Assembly (NCBI GenBank): GCA_015486915.1
Contig: WFQS01000721.1
Span: 1 to 14,626 of the forward strand
DNA: 14,626 nt
DNA from: Desulfobacteraceae bacterium
GTDB lineage: Bacteria; Desulfobacterota; Desulfobacteria; Desulfobacterales; Desulfobacteraceae
Reading direction: 5' to 3'
Part shown: one piece after another, positions 7,814 through 14,626 of the stretch
Position numbering within the stretch: position 1 is the stretch's first letter
Layout: every line of letters begins with the position of its first letter
Position numbers and translations under genes: made by a program
The notes under the pieces: generated by a model
Databases searched by the model: none
What the model was told of the DNA's origin: nothing
The model's input: only the letters and a program-made list of their open reading frames with translations

Positions 7814-8010
7814 AGGTCATGATGCAATTTATCAAATAATTTATATATTATAAACAACAGAATGCGAATTTAGTGCTTTTTATTTCTCAATTTGCTGTAA
7901 GGTAGATAGCGCAAATTCAGTTCCGTCCCAGGCAGTTAAGACAATAATGAGTTTTGTAAGCAGGCCTGAGCGAAACCCTTTTGTGTCAACAGAGAGTGCT
8001 ATAGTCAAAT
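7814..8010. other. Non-coding stretch with short hairpins, function unknown
   Basis: No credible gene is seen. Visible structure: AATTTGC (7889-7895) can pair with GCAAATT (7911-7917). CAGGC (7929-7933) can pair with GCCTG (7964-7968), with inner ACAA/TTGT pairs. AGTCAA (8003-8008) pairs with TTGACT (8015-8020), reaching into the adjacent palindrome. No recognised riboswitch or tRNA fold fits. It could hold an unrecognised small RNA, the 3' region of the HEAT-receiver message, or decayed repeat DNA. Confidence 0.5.
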
Positions 8011-8242
8011 TTGCTTGACTTCATACTATATTTTGAGATTAAGGATCGGAGATGAAATAAGTTGAACAGAAATAGCGCAGAATTCCTACCCCATGTACAA
8101 GGCGCATTAAAGGTTGCATACTCAACGTATTCGGCCTTTATTGCAACGAAGTAGATGGGCCGGAAGACAAGCAATTTCGTTCAACTTATAAAATTTTCGA
8201 TCCTAAGCCTGTTCAAAATAGAGTATTTACTTGAAAAAGCAA
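8011..8242. repeat. Long imperfect palindrome (about 230 bases), MITE-like or structured element
   Basis: The left half matches the reverse complement of the right half over most of its length, with small gaps, around a centre near 8124. Matched blocks, outside to inside: TTGCTT / AAGCAA; TATTTTGA / TCAAAATA; AAGGATCG / CGATCCTA; ATAAGTTGAAC (8056-8066) / GTTCAACTTAT (8179-8189); GAAAT / ATTTC; CCCATGTAC / GTAGATGGG; GCATTAAAGG / CCTTTATTGC; ATAC / GTAT with loop TCAAC (8122-8126). No transposase is encoded. Long terminal inverted repeats without a gene fit a non-autonomous element or a very large RNA/DNA cruciform. Confidence 0.8.
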
Positions 8243-8293
8243 TACGAGGTCATTTGAAATGCTCTATATTAAAAAACTTTAACAGGAACGACT

Positions 8294-8752
8294 ATGTTAA
8301 GAAAAGCTGTTATAAAAGATATAAAACCGATCCATGGACTGCTTCAGGTTTACGGCAGAAAAGGAGAACTCCTTGCAAGACCGTTAAGCGAACTCTATGA
8401 CCACCTGAGGGATTTCTGGGTGTTTGAAGATGATGATACAGGTAAAATCACGGGATGCTGTGCCCTGCAGTTCTGCTGGGATGATCTTGCTGAAATCAGA
8501 TCTCTTGCCGTGGCAGAAGATTTTACAGGAAGGGGCATAGGCACCCTGCTTGTGGACAGAAGTGTTCAGGAAGCACTTGTTTTTAAAGTCCCGAGACTTT
8601 TCACCCTGACTTACAGACCATCGTTCTTTAAACGATTTGATTTTTATACCATTGACAAGGCAGAGCTTCCCATAAAAATATGGGCAGACTGCATCATGTG
8701 TGTTAATTTTCCTGAATGTGATGAAACAGCAATGGTGAAAAAGCTCGCTTAA
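8294..8752 (+). CDS. GNAT N-acetyltransferase, probable short ArgA-type N-acetylglutamate synthase
   Basis: A single-domain GNAT acetyltransferase of 152 residues. The acetyl-CoA loop is TGRGIG (78-83) after the beta strand EIRSLAVAEDF; the first position of the usual Q/R-x-x-G-x-G is Thr. RKAVIKDIKPIHGLL, LARPLSELYDHLRDFWV and ALQFCWDDLAEIRSLAV resemble short N-acetylglutamate synthases that start arginine synthesis by acetylating glutamate. This assignment rests on recalled family resemblance. The C-terminal ADCIMCVNFPEC (Cys133, Cys136, Cys142) is a possible metal site. The ATG at 8294 has AGGAAC just upstream. It stands alone on the + strand, separated from the che cluster by the palindrome, and ends 5 bases from the converging gene. 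Another GNAT substrate is possible. Confidence 0.82.
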   Translation: MLRKAVIKDIKPIHGLLQVYGRKGELLARPLSELYDHLRDFWVFEDDDTGKITGCCALQFCWDDLAEIRSLAVAEDFTGRGIGTLLVDRSVQEALVFKVPRLFTLTYRPSFFKRFDFYTIDKAELPIKIWADCIMCVNFPECDETAMVKKLA

Positions 8753-8757
8753 AAAAA

Positions 8758-9810
8758 TCAGGAGTAAATCCTCTTAAACAGAATAGGAGGGTACTTATGC
8801 ACGGAAGGCTTGGGCATTATCTGCTCTGAAAATACTGTAAGCCAGTTTATATCAGGGTTCAAATCCCTTAACCTGCCGCCTTCGGGGAAAAGAGCATGGG
8901 GCGTATATGCATAATGCACATTAAATATGCAGACAATTGATTTGCCTTCCCTGGCAATTGCATAATTTTTTGTAAAGCTGTTCTGTGTCATGCATGCAAG
9001 GCGGGCTATTTCTCTTATCTCATCCCTTGAAAATTTTACCAGCACAGCCTTTGAAACCCCTTTTTCACTTATTCTTAAAAGAGCTCTTGATTCACTGCTT
9101 CCAACATAGATCGTCGCAATTCCGTCAAATTTGCCGGAGTACTGGGCAGCAACAATGGCTGCAGTTCTCCTGCCGCCTGCCATTACAGGCATACCATAGT
9201 ATTCAAAAAACTTTTTCTGGAGATCCTCGGCATATTTATCACCCTTTTCATAAAGACTTTTTGAAATATACCTCAACTCTTTTGAAAGATCTTCTGCTGC
9301 ATCGGCAATGGGCCAGTCAATGCGCACATGAAAGTGGGTCAGGGCATATCTGTTTTTTAATTTTGCATCCCTTTGTATAAGCAGAGCGTAATCAACTGGA
9401 AGCAGAATCCTCATAAAATCAAAAAAGCCATCTGCTTCAAAATATTTGATATTTCGGTTAAAATTCTCAACACCGGGAAAGTCCTTATGTTTAATAAGGT
9501 TTGTCTTGGTTGTTTTATTTACATCAAAATATCTTATATATTTTTTATGTTTCTCATCTATATGATCTTCGAGAAATAAAACAAGGAAAGAATTCTGGGC
9601 TTTAAATTCAGTGCTTGGAATTCTCGCTCTTGGTTTTAACTCCCTTGTTTCAACAAAAGGATATGGAGTTCTTTCATTGATAAAATTGAAATAGGAATCT
9701 ATCAGGCAGTATTGCAGTACAAACTGATCCATCTCATCTCTTAACACCTTGTAGTAAGATCTTCTTAATTTCTCACTTCGACTCAGCTCGTATCTGTGAC
9801 GGTAAAGCAC
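8758..9810 (-). CDS. Hypothetical protein, 350 residues, unrecognised family
   Basis: I do not recognise this protein. It starts with GTG at 9810, supported by a strong AGGAGG at 9820-9825, nine bases away. No signal peptide or membrane segment is visible. The sequence is rich in aromatic and basic residues (for example RSYYKVLRDEMDQF, 18-30). A helical, charged stretch at about 170-204 precedes YYGMPVMAGGRRTAAIVAAQYSG (205-226). A beta-like strand IATIYVGSSESRALLRIS (231-248) follows, then a helical region and an ordered-looking C-terminus. Composition and the strong ribosome site support a real soluble protein. It is convergent with the acetyltransferase and lies downstream of pgk, separated by a hairpin and repeat copy 3, so it is probably transcribed separately. 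No function is proposed. Confidence 0.8.
   Translation of the reverse strand: MLYRHRYELSRSEKLRRSYYKVLRDEMDQFVLQYCLIDSYFNFINERTPYPFVETRELKPRARIPSTEFKAQNSFLVLFLEDHIDEKHKKYIRYFDVNKTTKTNLIKHKDFPGVENFNRNIKYFEADGFFDFMRILLPVDYALLIQRDAKLKNRYALTHFHVRIDWPIADAAEDLSKELRYISKSLYEKGDKYAEDLQKKFFEYYGMPVMAGGRRTAAIVAAQYSGKFDGIATIYVGSSESRALLRISEKGVSKAVLVKFSRDEIREIARLACMTQNSFTKNYAIAREGKSIVCIFNVHYAYTPHALFPEGGRLRDLNPDINWLTVFSEQIMPKPSVHKYPPILFKRIYS
8762..8776. terminator. Weak hairpin at the end of the converging gene pair
   Basis: AGGA and TCCT pair over a 5-base loop right at the end of the minus-strand gene. On that strand it is followed by a run of seven T (8751-8757). The 4-base stem is short for an intrinsic terminator and it overlaps the coding end. 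It is the only terminator candidate between the two convergent genes. Confidence 0.3.
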
Positions 9811-9854
9811 TTACCGTTTCCTCCTTTTTCCCATAGATTGACTGATTTTCTATT

Positions 9855-9900
9855 AACGGCCATGAGGCCGAGCTGGACTGCGCTACGGTGCCCTCTCAAC
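9855..9900 (+). repeat. Dispersed hairpin repeat, copy 3 (truncated or diverged)
   Basis: Holds AACGGCCATGAGGCCGA with hairpin CGGCC-ATGA-GGCCG at 9857-9870, then ACTG-CGCTA-CGGT, close to copy 1 read on its minus strand. The third hairpin (AGAATC/GATTCT) is absent; the sequence diverges after GTGCC. It lies between the pgk terminator and the start of the 350-residue gene, in the presumed leader of the latter. Confidence 0.75.
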
Positions 9901-9908
9901 GAACATAA

Positions 9909-9945
9909 AAAGAGCATTTGTTACTTTATTAAAAGTACGCTCTTT
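9909..9945 (-). terminator. Probable terminator of the gyrA-radC-pgk unit
   Basis: On the minus strand AAAGAGC (9945-9939) pairs with GCTCTTT (9915-9909), with additional inner TACTTT/AAAGTA pairing, and is followed by TTATG. It lies about 70 bases beyond the pgk stop. The long two-part stem and position support a terminator, although the T run is short. The hairpin is nearly symmetric, so it could work in both directions. Confidence 0.6.
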
Positions 9946-10014
9946 CTTATAAAAACAATTTCATTAAAGGATGTTGAAATTGATGTTGATTTTTGAATGT
10001 TATTGTCTACAATT

Positions 10015-11202
10015 TCAGCTGCGATTTTTTTCAAGGGCTGCAACTCCGGGCAGTTGTTTTCCTTCCATAAGGCATAAAAAAGCCCCGCCGCCCGTTGAAA
10101 TATAATCCATTTTATCCGCAGCATTACAGAGCTTAACTGCAAGATCTGTATCACCACCCCCAATAACAGAAAAGCCATTGGATTCTGCAACGGCATCGGC
10201 AACTTGCTGTGTGCCCGAACGGAATCTTTCCATCTCAAAAACACCCATGGGCCCGTTCCACACTATTGTACCTGCTCCCTTTATCGCCTCTGCAAAAAGT
10301 TTTCCCGTTTCAAAACCAATATCAAGTGCCATCCAGGATGCAGGAATGTCTTTAATGGAGACCTCTTTTTTCAAAGCATCTTGATCAAATTTTTCAGCAA
10401 CAACGAGATCAACGGGAAGATAAAATTCAATCCCCTTTTGTTCAGCTTCCTCAATTATTCCCAGAGCGGTTTCTATTAAAGCCTCTTCAATACGGGATGC
10501 GCCAACATCAATGCCACGGCTTTTAAGAAAGGTGTTAGCCATTGCACCTCCGATTATAAGCTTATCAACATATTTTAGCATATTTTTCAACGCCCCGAGT
10601 TTACTTGAGACTTTAACACCTCCCACAATTGCAACAAGGGGTCTTTCAGGATTATCAATGGCAGCATGGTAGGATGCAAGTTCTTTTTCAAGGAGAAAAC
10701 CTGCAGCAGATTCAGCTGTAAACTCCGGGATGCCTACAATGGATGCATGGCACCTGTGGGAAACGGAAAAAGCGTCATTTACGTAAACATCGCACAGAAA
10801 GGCAAGTGCTTTTGAAAATACCGGATCATTGGCTTTTTCCTGTTTATGAAATCTTAAATTTTCAAGAAGCAGTATCTCAGAGTTGTGAAGTTTATCAACA
10901 GCATCCTTTACATCCTGGCCAATACATTCATCCACAAAGGCTACATCTCTTGATAAAAGCCTGGATAAACGGTCTGCAGCAGGTGCAAGGGATAATTCAG
11001 GCTCTTTTTTTCCGGAGGGTCTTCCCATGTGGGATATAAGTATGATCTTTGCCTCTTTTTTAATCAGGTACTCAATTAATGGAAGAGAGGACAGAATACG
11101 GTTATCATCTGTAATGTTTAAATTTTCATCCATGGGCAGGTTGTAATCCACCCTGACCAGCACCTTTTTACCATATAAATTAAGATCTCTTACGGATTTC
11201 AT
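10015..11202 (-). CDS. pgk: Phosphoglycerate kinase
   Basis: Glycolytic/gluconeogenic enzyme that interconverts 1,3-bisphosphoglycerate + ADP and 3-phosphoglycerate + ATP in the cytoplasm. At 395 residues it is standard size. Substrate-binding motifs are all present: VRVDYN (17-21), DDNR (32-35), SHMGRP (57-62), ENLRFHKQEKAND (114-126) and VNDAFSVSHRCHAS (141-154). Nucleotide-binding elements include NGPMGVFE, GGGDT (348-352) and STGGGA (from 369). The ATG at 11202 is chosen because AAAGG lies about 7 bases upstream and the protein then begins MKSVRDL, as expected. A longer in-frame reading from 11271 would overlap the preceding gene and add 23 unconserved residues. It is the last gene of the minus-strand cluster, 26 bases after the Cys-rich gene. 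Confidence 0.97.
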   Translation of the reverse strand: MKSVRDLNLYGKKVLVRVDYNLPMDENLNITDDNRILSSLPLIEYLIKKEAKIILISHMGRPSGKKEPELSLAPAADRLSRLLSRDVAFVDECIGQDVKDAVDKLHNSEILLLENLRFHKQEKANDPVFSKALAFLCDVYVNDAFSVSHRCHASIVGIPEFTAESAAGFLLEKELASYHAAIDNPERPLVAIVGGVKVSSKLGALKNMLKYVDKLIIGGAMANTFLKSRGIDVGASRIEEALIETALGIIEEAEQKGIEFYLPVDLVVAEKFDQDALKKEVSIKDIPASWMALDIGFETGKLFAEAIKGAGTIVWNGPMGVFEMERFRSGTQQVADAVAESNGFSVIGGGDTDLAVKLCNAADKMDYISTGGGAFLCLMEGKQLPGVAALEKNRS

Positions 11203-11228
11203 ATCGTACCTTTGTTTTACGTTAAAAA

Positions 11229-11528
11229 TTAATCTGTATGCTGTCTGCTGAGCCGTTTTTTTCTTGACCATCTTTCAAAAAAACCTATCATACCTGCCTG
11301 CTCCCCTCTTTCTATTATCTCCTCCTGCACATTTTTCCCGCCTGAACCTGTCATTGCCTTTTTAAGACAGGCCGTTTTATGATCACAGGAAAACATGCAT
11401 TCCTCGGGAGTCTGTCTCAAGCCGTTGTCTGCCATGGGAAACACCTTGTCAAGATTCCCGAAGCAGGCAGGCAGGCATTCACCCGTTTCACCCGTTTCTG
11501 AGCAGTGCTTATTTCTATCACTGTGCAT
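11229..11528 (-). CDS. Small Cys-rich protein between radC and pgk
   Basis: A 99-residue hydrophilic protein with six cysteines in its first 54 residues: Cys9, Cys18, Cys22 and Cys44, Cys48, Cys54. The central stretch ACFGNLDKVFPMADNG followed by LRQTPEECMFSC resembles a small uncharacterised protein that I associate with Desulfobacterota genomes; this is from memory and not checked. The Cys spacing (CxxxC twice) suggests metal or Fe-S binding, but no known domain is matched. The C-terminal part (GMIGFFERWSRKKRL) is basic. The ATG at 11528 overlaps the end of radC by 11 bases, indicating translational coupling. An in-frame start at 11594 would lie deep inside radC and is not favoured. Confidence 0.72.
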   Translation of the reverse strand: MHSDRNKHCSETGETGECLPACFGNLDKVFPMADNGLRQTPEECMFSCDHKTACLKKAMTGSGGKNVQEEIIERGEQAGMIGFFERWSRKKRLSRQHTD

Positions 11529-12261
11529 TTTCGTTTTCAAATTCTCTGTTAAACTTTTCAATAAAACCGTTATCTGCAAAACTGTAAAAAACATCTTCTC
11601 CGGTTATCACATGCTCATGAACTATAATTCCCACATGGCGGCAGGCAGAAACCAGCCTTTTTGTAATGGAAATATCTTCCCGGGAAGGAGAAGAATCTCC
11701 AGAGGGATGATTGTGTGCAAAGATCAGACCTGCAGCCCTGTTTTCAATTGCTTTTGCTATAACCTCCCTTGGATATACAGAACTTGAGGTAAGACTTCCT
11801 TTAAAAAGAATTTCCGAGGTGATCACCCTGTTTTTTGCATTAAGAAATATCCCGATAAAGACTTCCCTGTTTTTATGACTTATAAAATGATTCAGATAAT
11901 CCTTCAGATCTTTGGAATTTCTAACAAATTTTTTGTCTATCAATTTCTTTTCAAGATAGCGGTCCGCAACTTCCTTTATCAGTTTGATACCAAAAATATT
12001 GGCCGGCCCCACACCATTTACCCTTGCAAGTTCTGCAGAATCTGCTTCGCATACACCCGGCAGGCTCTTAAACCGCCGTAAAAGTTCTTTGGCACTTTGT
12101 TTACAGTCCTTTCTCGGAGTGTTAAGGGTTAAGAGCAGTTCCACAACCTCATAATCCAGAAAGCCTGAAAGCCCTGATTCAAGGAACCTTTTTCTCAGCC
12201 TTTTTCTATGACCAGCACCTTTATGAATTTTCGTCTTCTCCACTATTTTCTTCTGAAACAT
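11518..12261 (-). CDS. radC: RadC/JAB-domain protein
   Basis: Member of the RadC family, 247 residues. The N-terminal part has the family opening [14 protein letters not shown] and DYEVVELLL (about 17-44). A helix-hairpin-helix-like [13 protein letters not shown] (81-93) follows. The JAB/MPN domain (about 115-240) has the metalloprotease-like motif HNH (His183, His185) with Asp196 ten residues on, and a candidate Glu150. The exact function of RadC is unsettled; the name comes from an E. coli radiation phenotype later questioned, and the fold suggests a metal-dependent hydrolase or nuclease. The ATG at 12261 gives a 41-base overlap with gyrA. The conserved region begins only at residue 17, so a shorter start (for example GTG at 12243) is possible. 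Confidence 0.92.
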   Translation of the reverse strand: MFQKKIVEKTKIHKGAGHRKRLRKRFLESGLSGFLDYEVVELLLTLNTPRKDCKQSAKELLRRFKSLPGVCEADSAELARVNGVGPANIFGIKLIKEVADRYLEKKLIDKKFVRNSKDLKDYLNHFISHKNREVFIGIFLNAKNRVITSEILFKGSLTSSSVYPREVIAKAIENRAAGLIFAHNHPSGDSSPSREDISITKRLVSACRHVGIIVHEHVITGEDVFYSFADNGFIEKFNREFENENAQ

Positions 12262-14626
12262 CTTCCTGTGCTACATTTTCTTCAGTATTAGCTTCTTCGG
12301 GATTATCTTCCTCGGGATTACCTTCTTCGGGATTATCTCCTTCGGGATTATCTTCCTCGGGAAGTCTTGCAATGCCTATGAGTTTTTCCTCTTCTGCAAG
12401 AGTGATCAGTTTTACGCCATGTGTATTTCTGCTGATCACTGAAATTCCCCTGACATTTGTCCTGATAAGTTTGCCTTTATCGGTGATAAGCATGAGTTCA
12501 TCATTATCGTCCACAAAAAGCAGAGACACCATTGTACCGTTGCGCCGGGATGTTTTAATGGAAAACACTCCCTTGCCCCCCCTTTTCTGACAATTGTAAT
12601 CCTCAACCAGACTGCGTTTCCCAAATCCGTTTTCAGTTACCGTCAAAAGCGTTGTTTCATCCCTTAACGCCGTCATGCCCACAACGGTGGAATCATCGTC
12701 TATCCTCATGCCTGTAACCCCCATGGTTCCCCTGGCCGTAGCACGGACATCGCTTTCGTGGAATCGAATAACCTTGCCTTTGTCAGAACCCATAAAAATA
12801 TCCATGTTACCATCGGTTATCCTTGCTGAAATGAGTTCATCACCAGGGACAAGTTTAACCCCGATAAGTCCCCCTGATCTTGATCTGGAGTATAGCATGA
12901 GATCGGTTTTCTTTACCCTGCCCTTTTTTGTGGCCATTATCACATATTGATTTTCAGAAAATTCCGGCACGGTAAGAACAGTTGCAACCTTCTCTCCTTC
13001 ATCAAGGTCAAGAAGGTTAACAATGGCCTTGCCAAGGCTTGACCTTCCTGTCATGGGAAGTTCATAAACCTTGGTCTGATAAACCTTGCCCATATTTGTT
13101 ATAAAAAGAAAAGTATGATGGGTTGAAGCAACAAAGATATGCTCTAAAAAGTCATCTTCCTTGGTACCCATGGCCTTCTTGCCCTTACCGCCCCTGTGCT
13201 GGTTGTCATAAAGGGTAACAGGATTACGTTTTATATAGCCGCTTCTTGTGATGGTAACAACCATGTCTTCTTCTGTAATAAGATCTTCAATACATATTGC
13301 ACCTGTATCCTCGACAATTACAGTGCGCCTTTTATCCTGGAATTCCTCTTTGAGCTCGGCGATTTCATCCTTGATGATCCCCCTTACCACTTCATCACTT
13401 CCAAGAATTTTCTTAAACCAGGCAATATCCTTTAAAAGAGCATCATATTCCTCGTCGATTTTTTCCCGTTCAAGACCTGTAAGTCTCTGAAGGCGCATTT
13501 CAAGGATTGCCTGGGCCTGGATCTGTGTAAGATCAAAATTTTTAACAAGTCCTTTTTTTGCCTCTTCAGGAGACATAGAAGCGCGGATTAAAGCCACAAC
13601 GGCATCAAGATTATCAAGGGCGGTTTTCAGTCCTTCAAGTATATGGGCCCTTGCTTCGGCCCTTTTAAGCTCAAATAAAGTGCGCCTGACAATAACCACC
13701 CTTCTATGGCTGATAAAATGTTCAAGAATCTCTTTAATTGTCAACAGCTCAGGCCGGTTGTTCACAACGGCAAGAAAAATAATTCCAAAACTTGTCTGCA
13801 TGTTTGTATGCTTGTAAAGCTGATTAATCACAACTTCCGGGACCTGATCCCTTTTCAGACCAAGTGCTATTCTCATTCCGTGTCGGTCTGATTCATCCCT
13901 TACAAAGGATACACCCACAATAATTTTTGCCTTGACAAGCTCATCTATTTTTGCAACAAGCTTTGCCTTGTTCACCTGATAGGGAAGTTCCGAAACGATA
14001 ATTGTATCCATTTTCGTTTTGGAATTTTCTTCGATTTCTGTTTTAGCCCTGAGGGTAATTATACCGCGACCCGTGGTATAGGCATCATAAATACCTTTTC
14101 TACCGTGGATAATTCCATATGTTGGAAAATCAGGACCAGGGATATAATCCATAAGTTCAGTAATATCCATATCAGGATTGTCAAGAAGTGCTGTGATCCC
14201 GTCGGCTATTTCTCCGATATTATGGGGAGGGATATTGGTGGTCATTCCAACTGCAATGCCCGAAGACCCGTTTACAAGAAGAGCAGGAAATTTTGTAGGC
14301 AGAACCGAAGGCTCTTCCATGGTTTCATCGTAATTTGGAAGCCAGTCAATTGTTTCCTTTTCAAGATCAGCCAGCATAAGATGGGCAAGCTTTTTCATCC
14401 TGATCTCCGTGTACCTCATTGCTGCCGGAGAATCACCGTCAACTGAGCCAAAGTTGCCCTGGCCGTCAACAAGGGGGTAACGAAGGGAAAAATCCTGGGC
14501 CATGCGTACAATTGTATCATACACGGCAGTATCACCATGGGGATGATATTTACCAATCACATCACCCACCACCCTTGCTGATTTCTTGTATGGTTTGTTC
14601 CAGTCGTTCCTCAACTGCCTCATGGC
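12221..14626 (-). CDS. gyrA: DNA gyrase subunit A, 5' end outside window
   Basis: Breakage-reunion subunit of gyrase, which introduces negative supercoils with GyrB. About 800 residues are visible; comparison with E. coli GyrA suggests about 51 N-terminal residues lie beyond the right edge, so the first visible Met (14623) is internal. The active-site tyrosine is in AAMRYTEIR (Tyr71 of the visible part, E. coli Tyr122). In the quinolone region, [11 protein letters not shown] has Thr at the E. coli Ser83 position and Asp at the Asp87 position. The GyrA box reads QHRGGKG, which separates it from ParC. The six-bladed C-terminal domain follows, ending in a highly acidic tail built from NPEE-type repeats. 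The stop at 12221 lies inside radC. First visible gene of the gyrA-radC-Cys-rich-pgk unit. Confidence 0.97.
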   Translation of the reverse strand, partial: AMRQLRNDWNKPYKKSARVVGDVIGKYHPHGDTAVYDTIVRMAQDFSLRYPLVDGQGNFGSVDGDSPAAMRYTEIRMKKLAHLMLADLEKETIDWLPNYDETMEEPSVLPTKFPALLVNGSSGIAVGMTTNIPPHNIGEIADGITALLDNPDMDITELMDYIPGPDFPTYGIIHGRKGIYDAYTTGRGIITLRAKTEIEENSKTKMDTIIVSELPYQVNKAKLVAKIDELVKAKIIVGVSFVRDESDRHGMRIALGLKRDQVPEVVINQLYKHTNMQTSFGIIFLAVVNNRPELLTIKEILEHFISHRRVVIVRRTLFELKRAEARAHILEGLKTALDNLDAVVALIRASMSPEEAKKGLVKNFDLTQIQAQAILEMRLQRLTGLEREKIDEEYDALLKDIAWFKKILGSDEVVRGIIKDEIAELKEEFQDKRRTVIVEDTGAICIEDLITEEDMVVTITRSGYIKRNPVTLYDNQHRGGKGKKAMGTKEDDFLEHIFVASTHHTFLFITNMGKVYQTKVYELPMTGRSSLGKAIVNLLDLDEGEKVATVLTVPEFSENQYVIMATKKGRVKKTDLMLYSRSRSGGLIGVKLVPGDELISARITDGNMDIFMGSDKGKVIRFHESDVRATARGTMGVTGMRIDDDSTVVGMTALRDETTLLTVTENGFGKRSLVEDYNCQKRGGKGVFSIKTSRRNGTMVSLLFVDDNDELMLITDKGKLIRTNVRGISVISRNTHGVKLITLAEEEKLIGIARLPEEDNPEGDNPEEGNPEEDNPEEANTEENVAQEDVSEENSGEDENS
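12299..12361 (-). repeat. 15-base tandem repeat encoding the GyrA acidic tail
   Basis: Four near-identical 15-base units (GGGATTATCTTCCTC on the + strand, starting at 12299, 12314, 12329 and 12344), with a degenerate fifth before them. On the coding strand they encode [20 protein letters not shown] and EEANT. Unit length is a multiple of three, so gain or loss of copies keeps frame. Confidence 0.9.

Noticed and set aside
7986..8400. Short open frames on both strands across the palindrome and into the acetyltransferase.
   Set aside because: They arise from the palindromic repeat or run out of frame with the acetyltransferase, lack ribosome sites and resemble no protein.
9373..9579. A 68-residue frame on the plus strand within the unrecognised gene.
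   Set aside because: It is antisense to a gene with a strong ribosome site and has a low-complexity, Ile/Lys-rich sequence with no start signal.
1..14626. CRISPR arrays, tRNA or rRNA genes, and insertion sequences.
   Set aside because: No regularly spaced direct repeats of CRISPR type, no tRNA-like folds, no rRNA-like blocks and no transposase genes were seen on either strand.

Overview
The window looks like chromosomal DNA of a Gram-negative, moderately AT-rich anaerobe. Gene content fits a Desulfobacterota (sulfate-reducer-type 'deltaproteobacterium', Desulfobacteraceae-like): a large hybrid CheA, a HEAT-receiver protein, a short ArgA-type acetyltransferase, and a gyrA-radC-(Cys-rich protein)-pgk cluster. 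This placement is inferred from family resemblance; no rRNA gene or other phylogenetic marker confirms it.

Left part (about 1-7813, + strand): a compact chemosensory locus. A 1080-residue CheA carries HPt, P2-like, P3/P4 kinase core, two CheW-like domains and a C-terminal receiver. It is followed by cheW, cheB, cheR and a HEAT-repeat protein ending in a receiver domain. No chemoreceptor, cheD or free cheY lies in the window. Phosphoryl groups from CheA therefore have three visible candidate acceptors: its own receiver, the CheB receiver and the HEAT-protein receiver. CheB and CheR would set the methylation state of receptors encoded elsewhere. This suggests a specialised sensory pathway, but a flagellar role cannot be excluded.

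Middle (7814-8293): a 480-base non-coding stretch. Its right half is a roughly 230-base imperfect palindrome (about 8011-8242) resembling a MITE-like or structured repeat. It precedes a 152-residue GNAT acetyltransferase (8294-8752), which converges on an unidentified 350-residue gene on the minus strand (8758-9810).

Right part (minus strand, read from 14626 down to 10015): gyrA (5' end outside the window), radC, a 99-residue Cys-rich protein and pgk. They overlap or lie within 26 bases of each other and look like one transcription unit ending at a hairpin at 9909-9945. The GyrA C-terminal acidic tail is encoded by a 15-base tandem repeat, and the tail end overlaps the start of radC.

The most unusual non-coding signal is a dispersed repeat of about 45-70 bases. 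It occurs three times (3481-3543, 5990-6055, 9855-9900), each built from short hairpins. Two copies, in opposite orientation, bracket cheW-cheB-cheR exactly.
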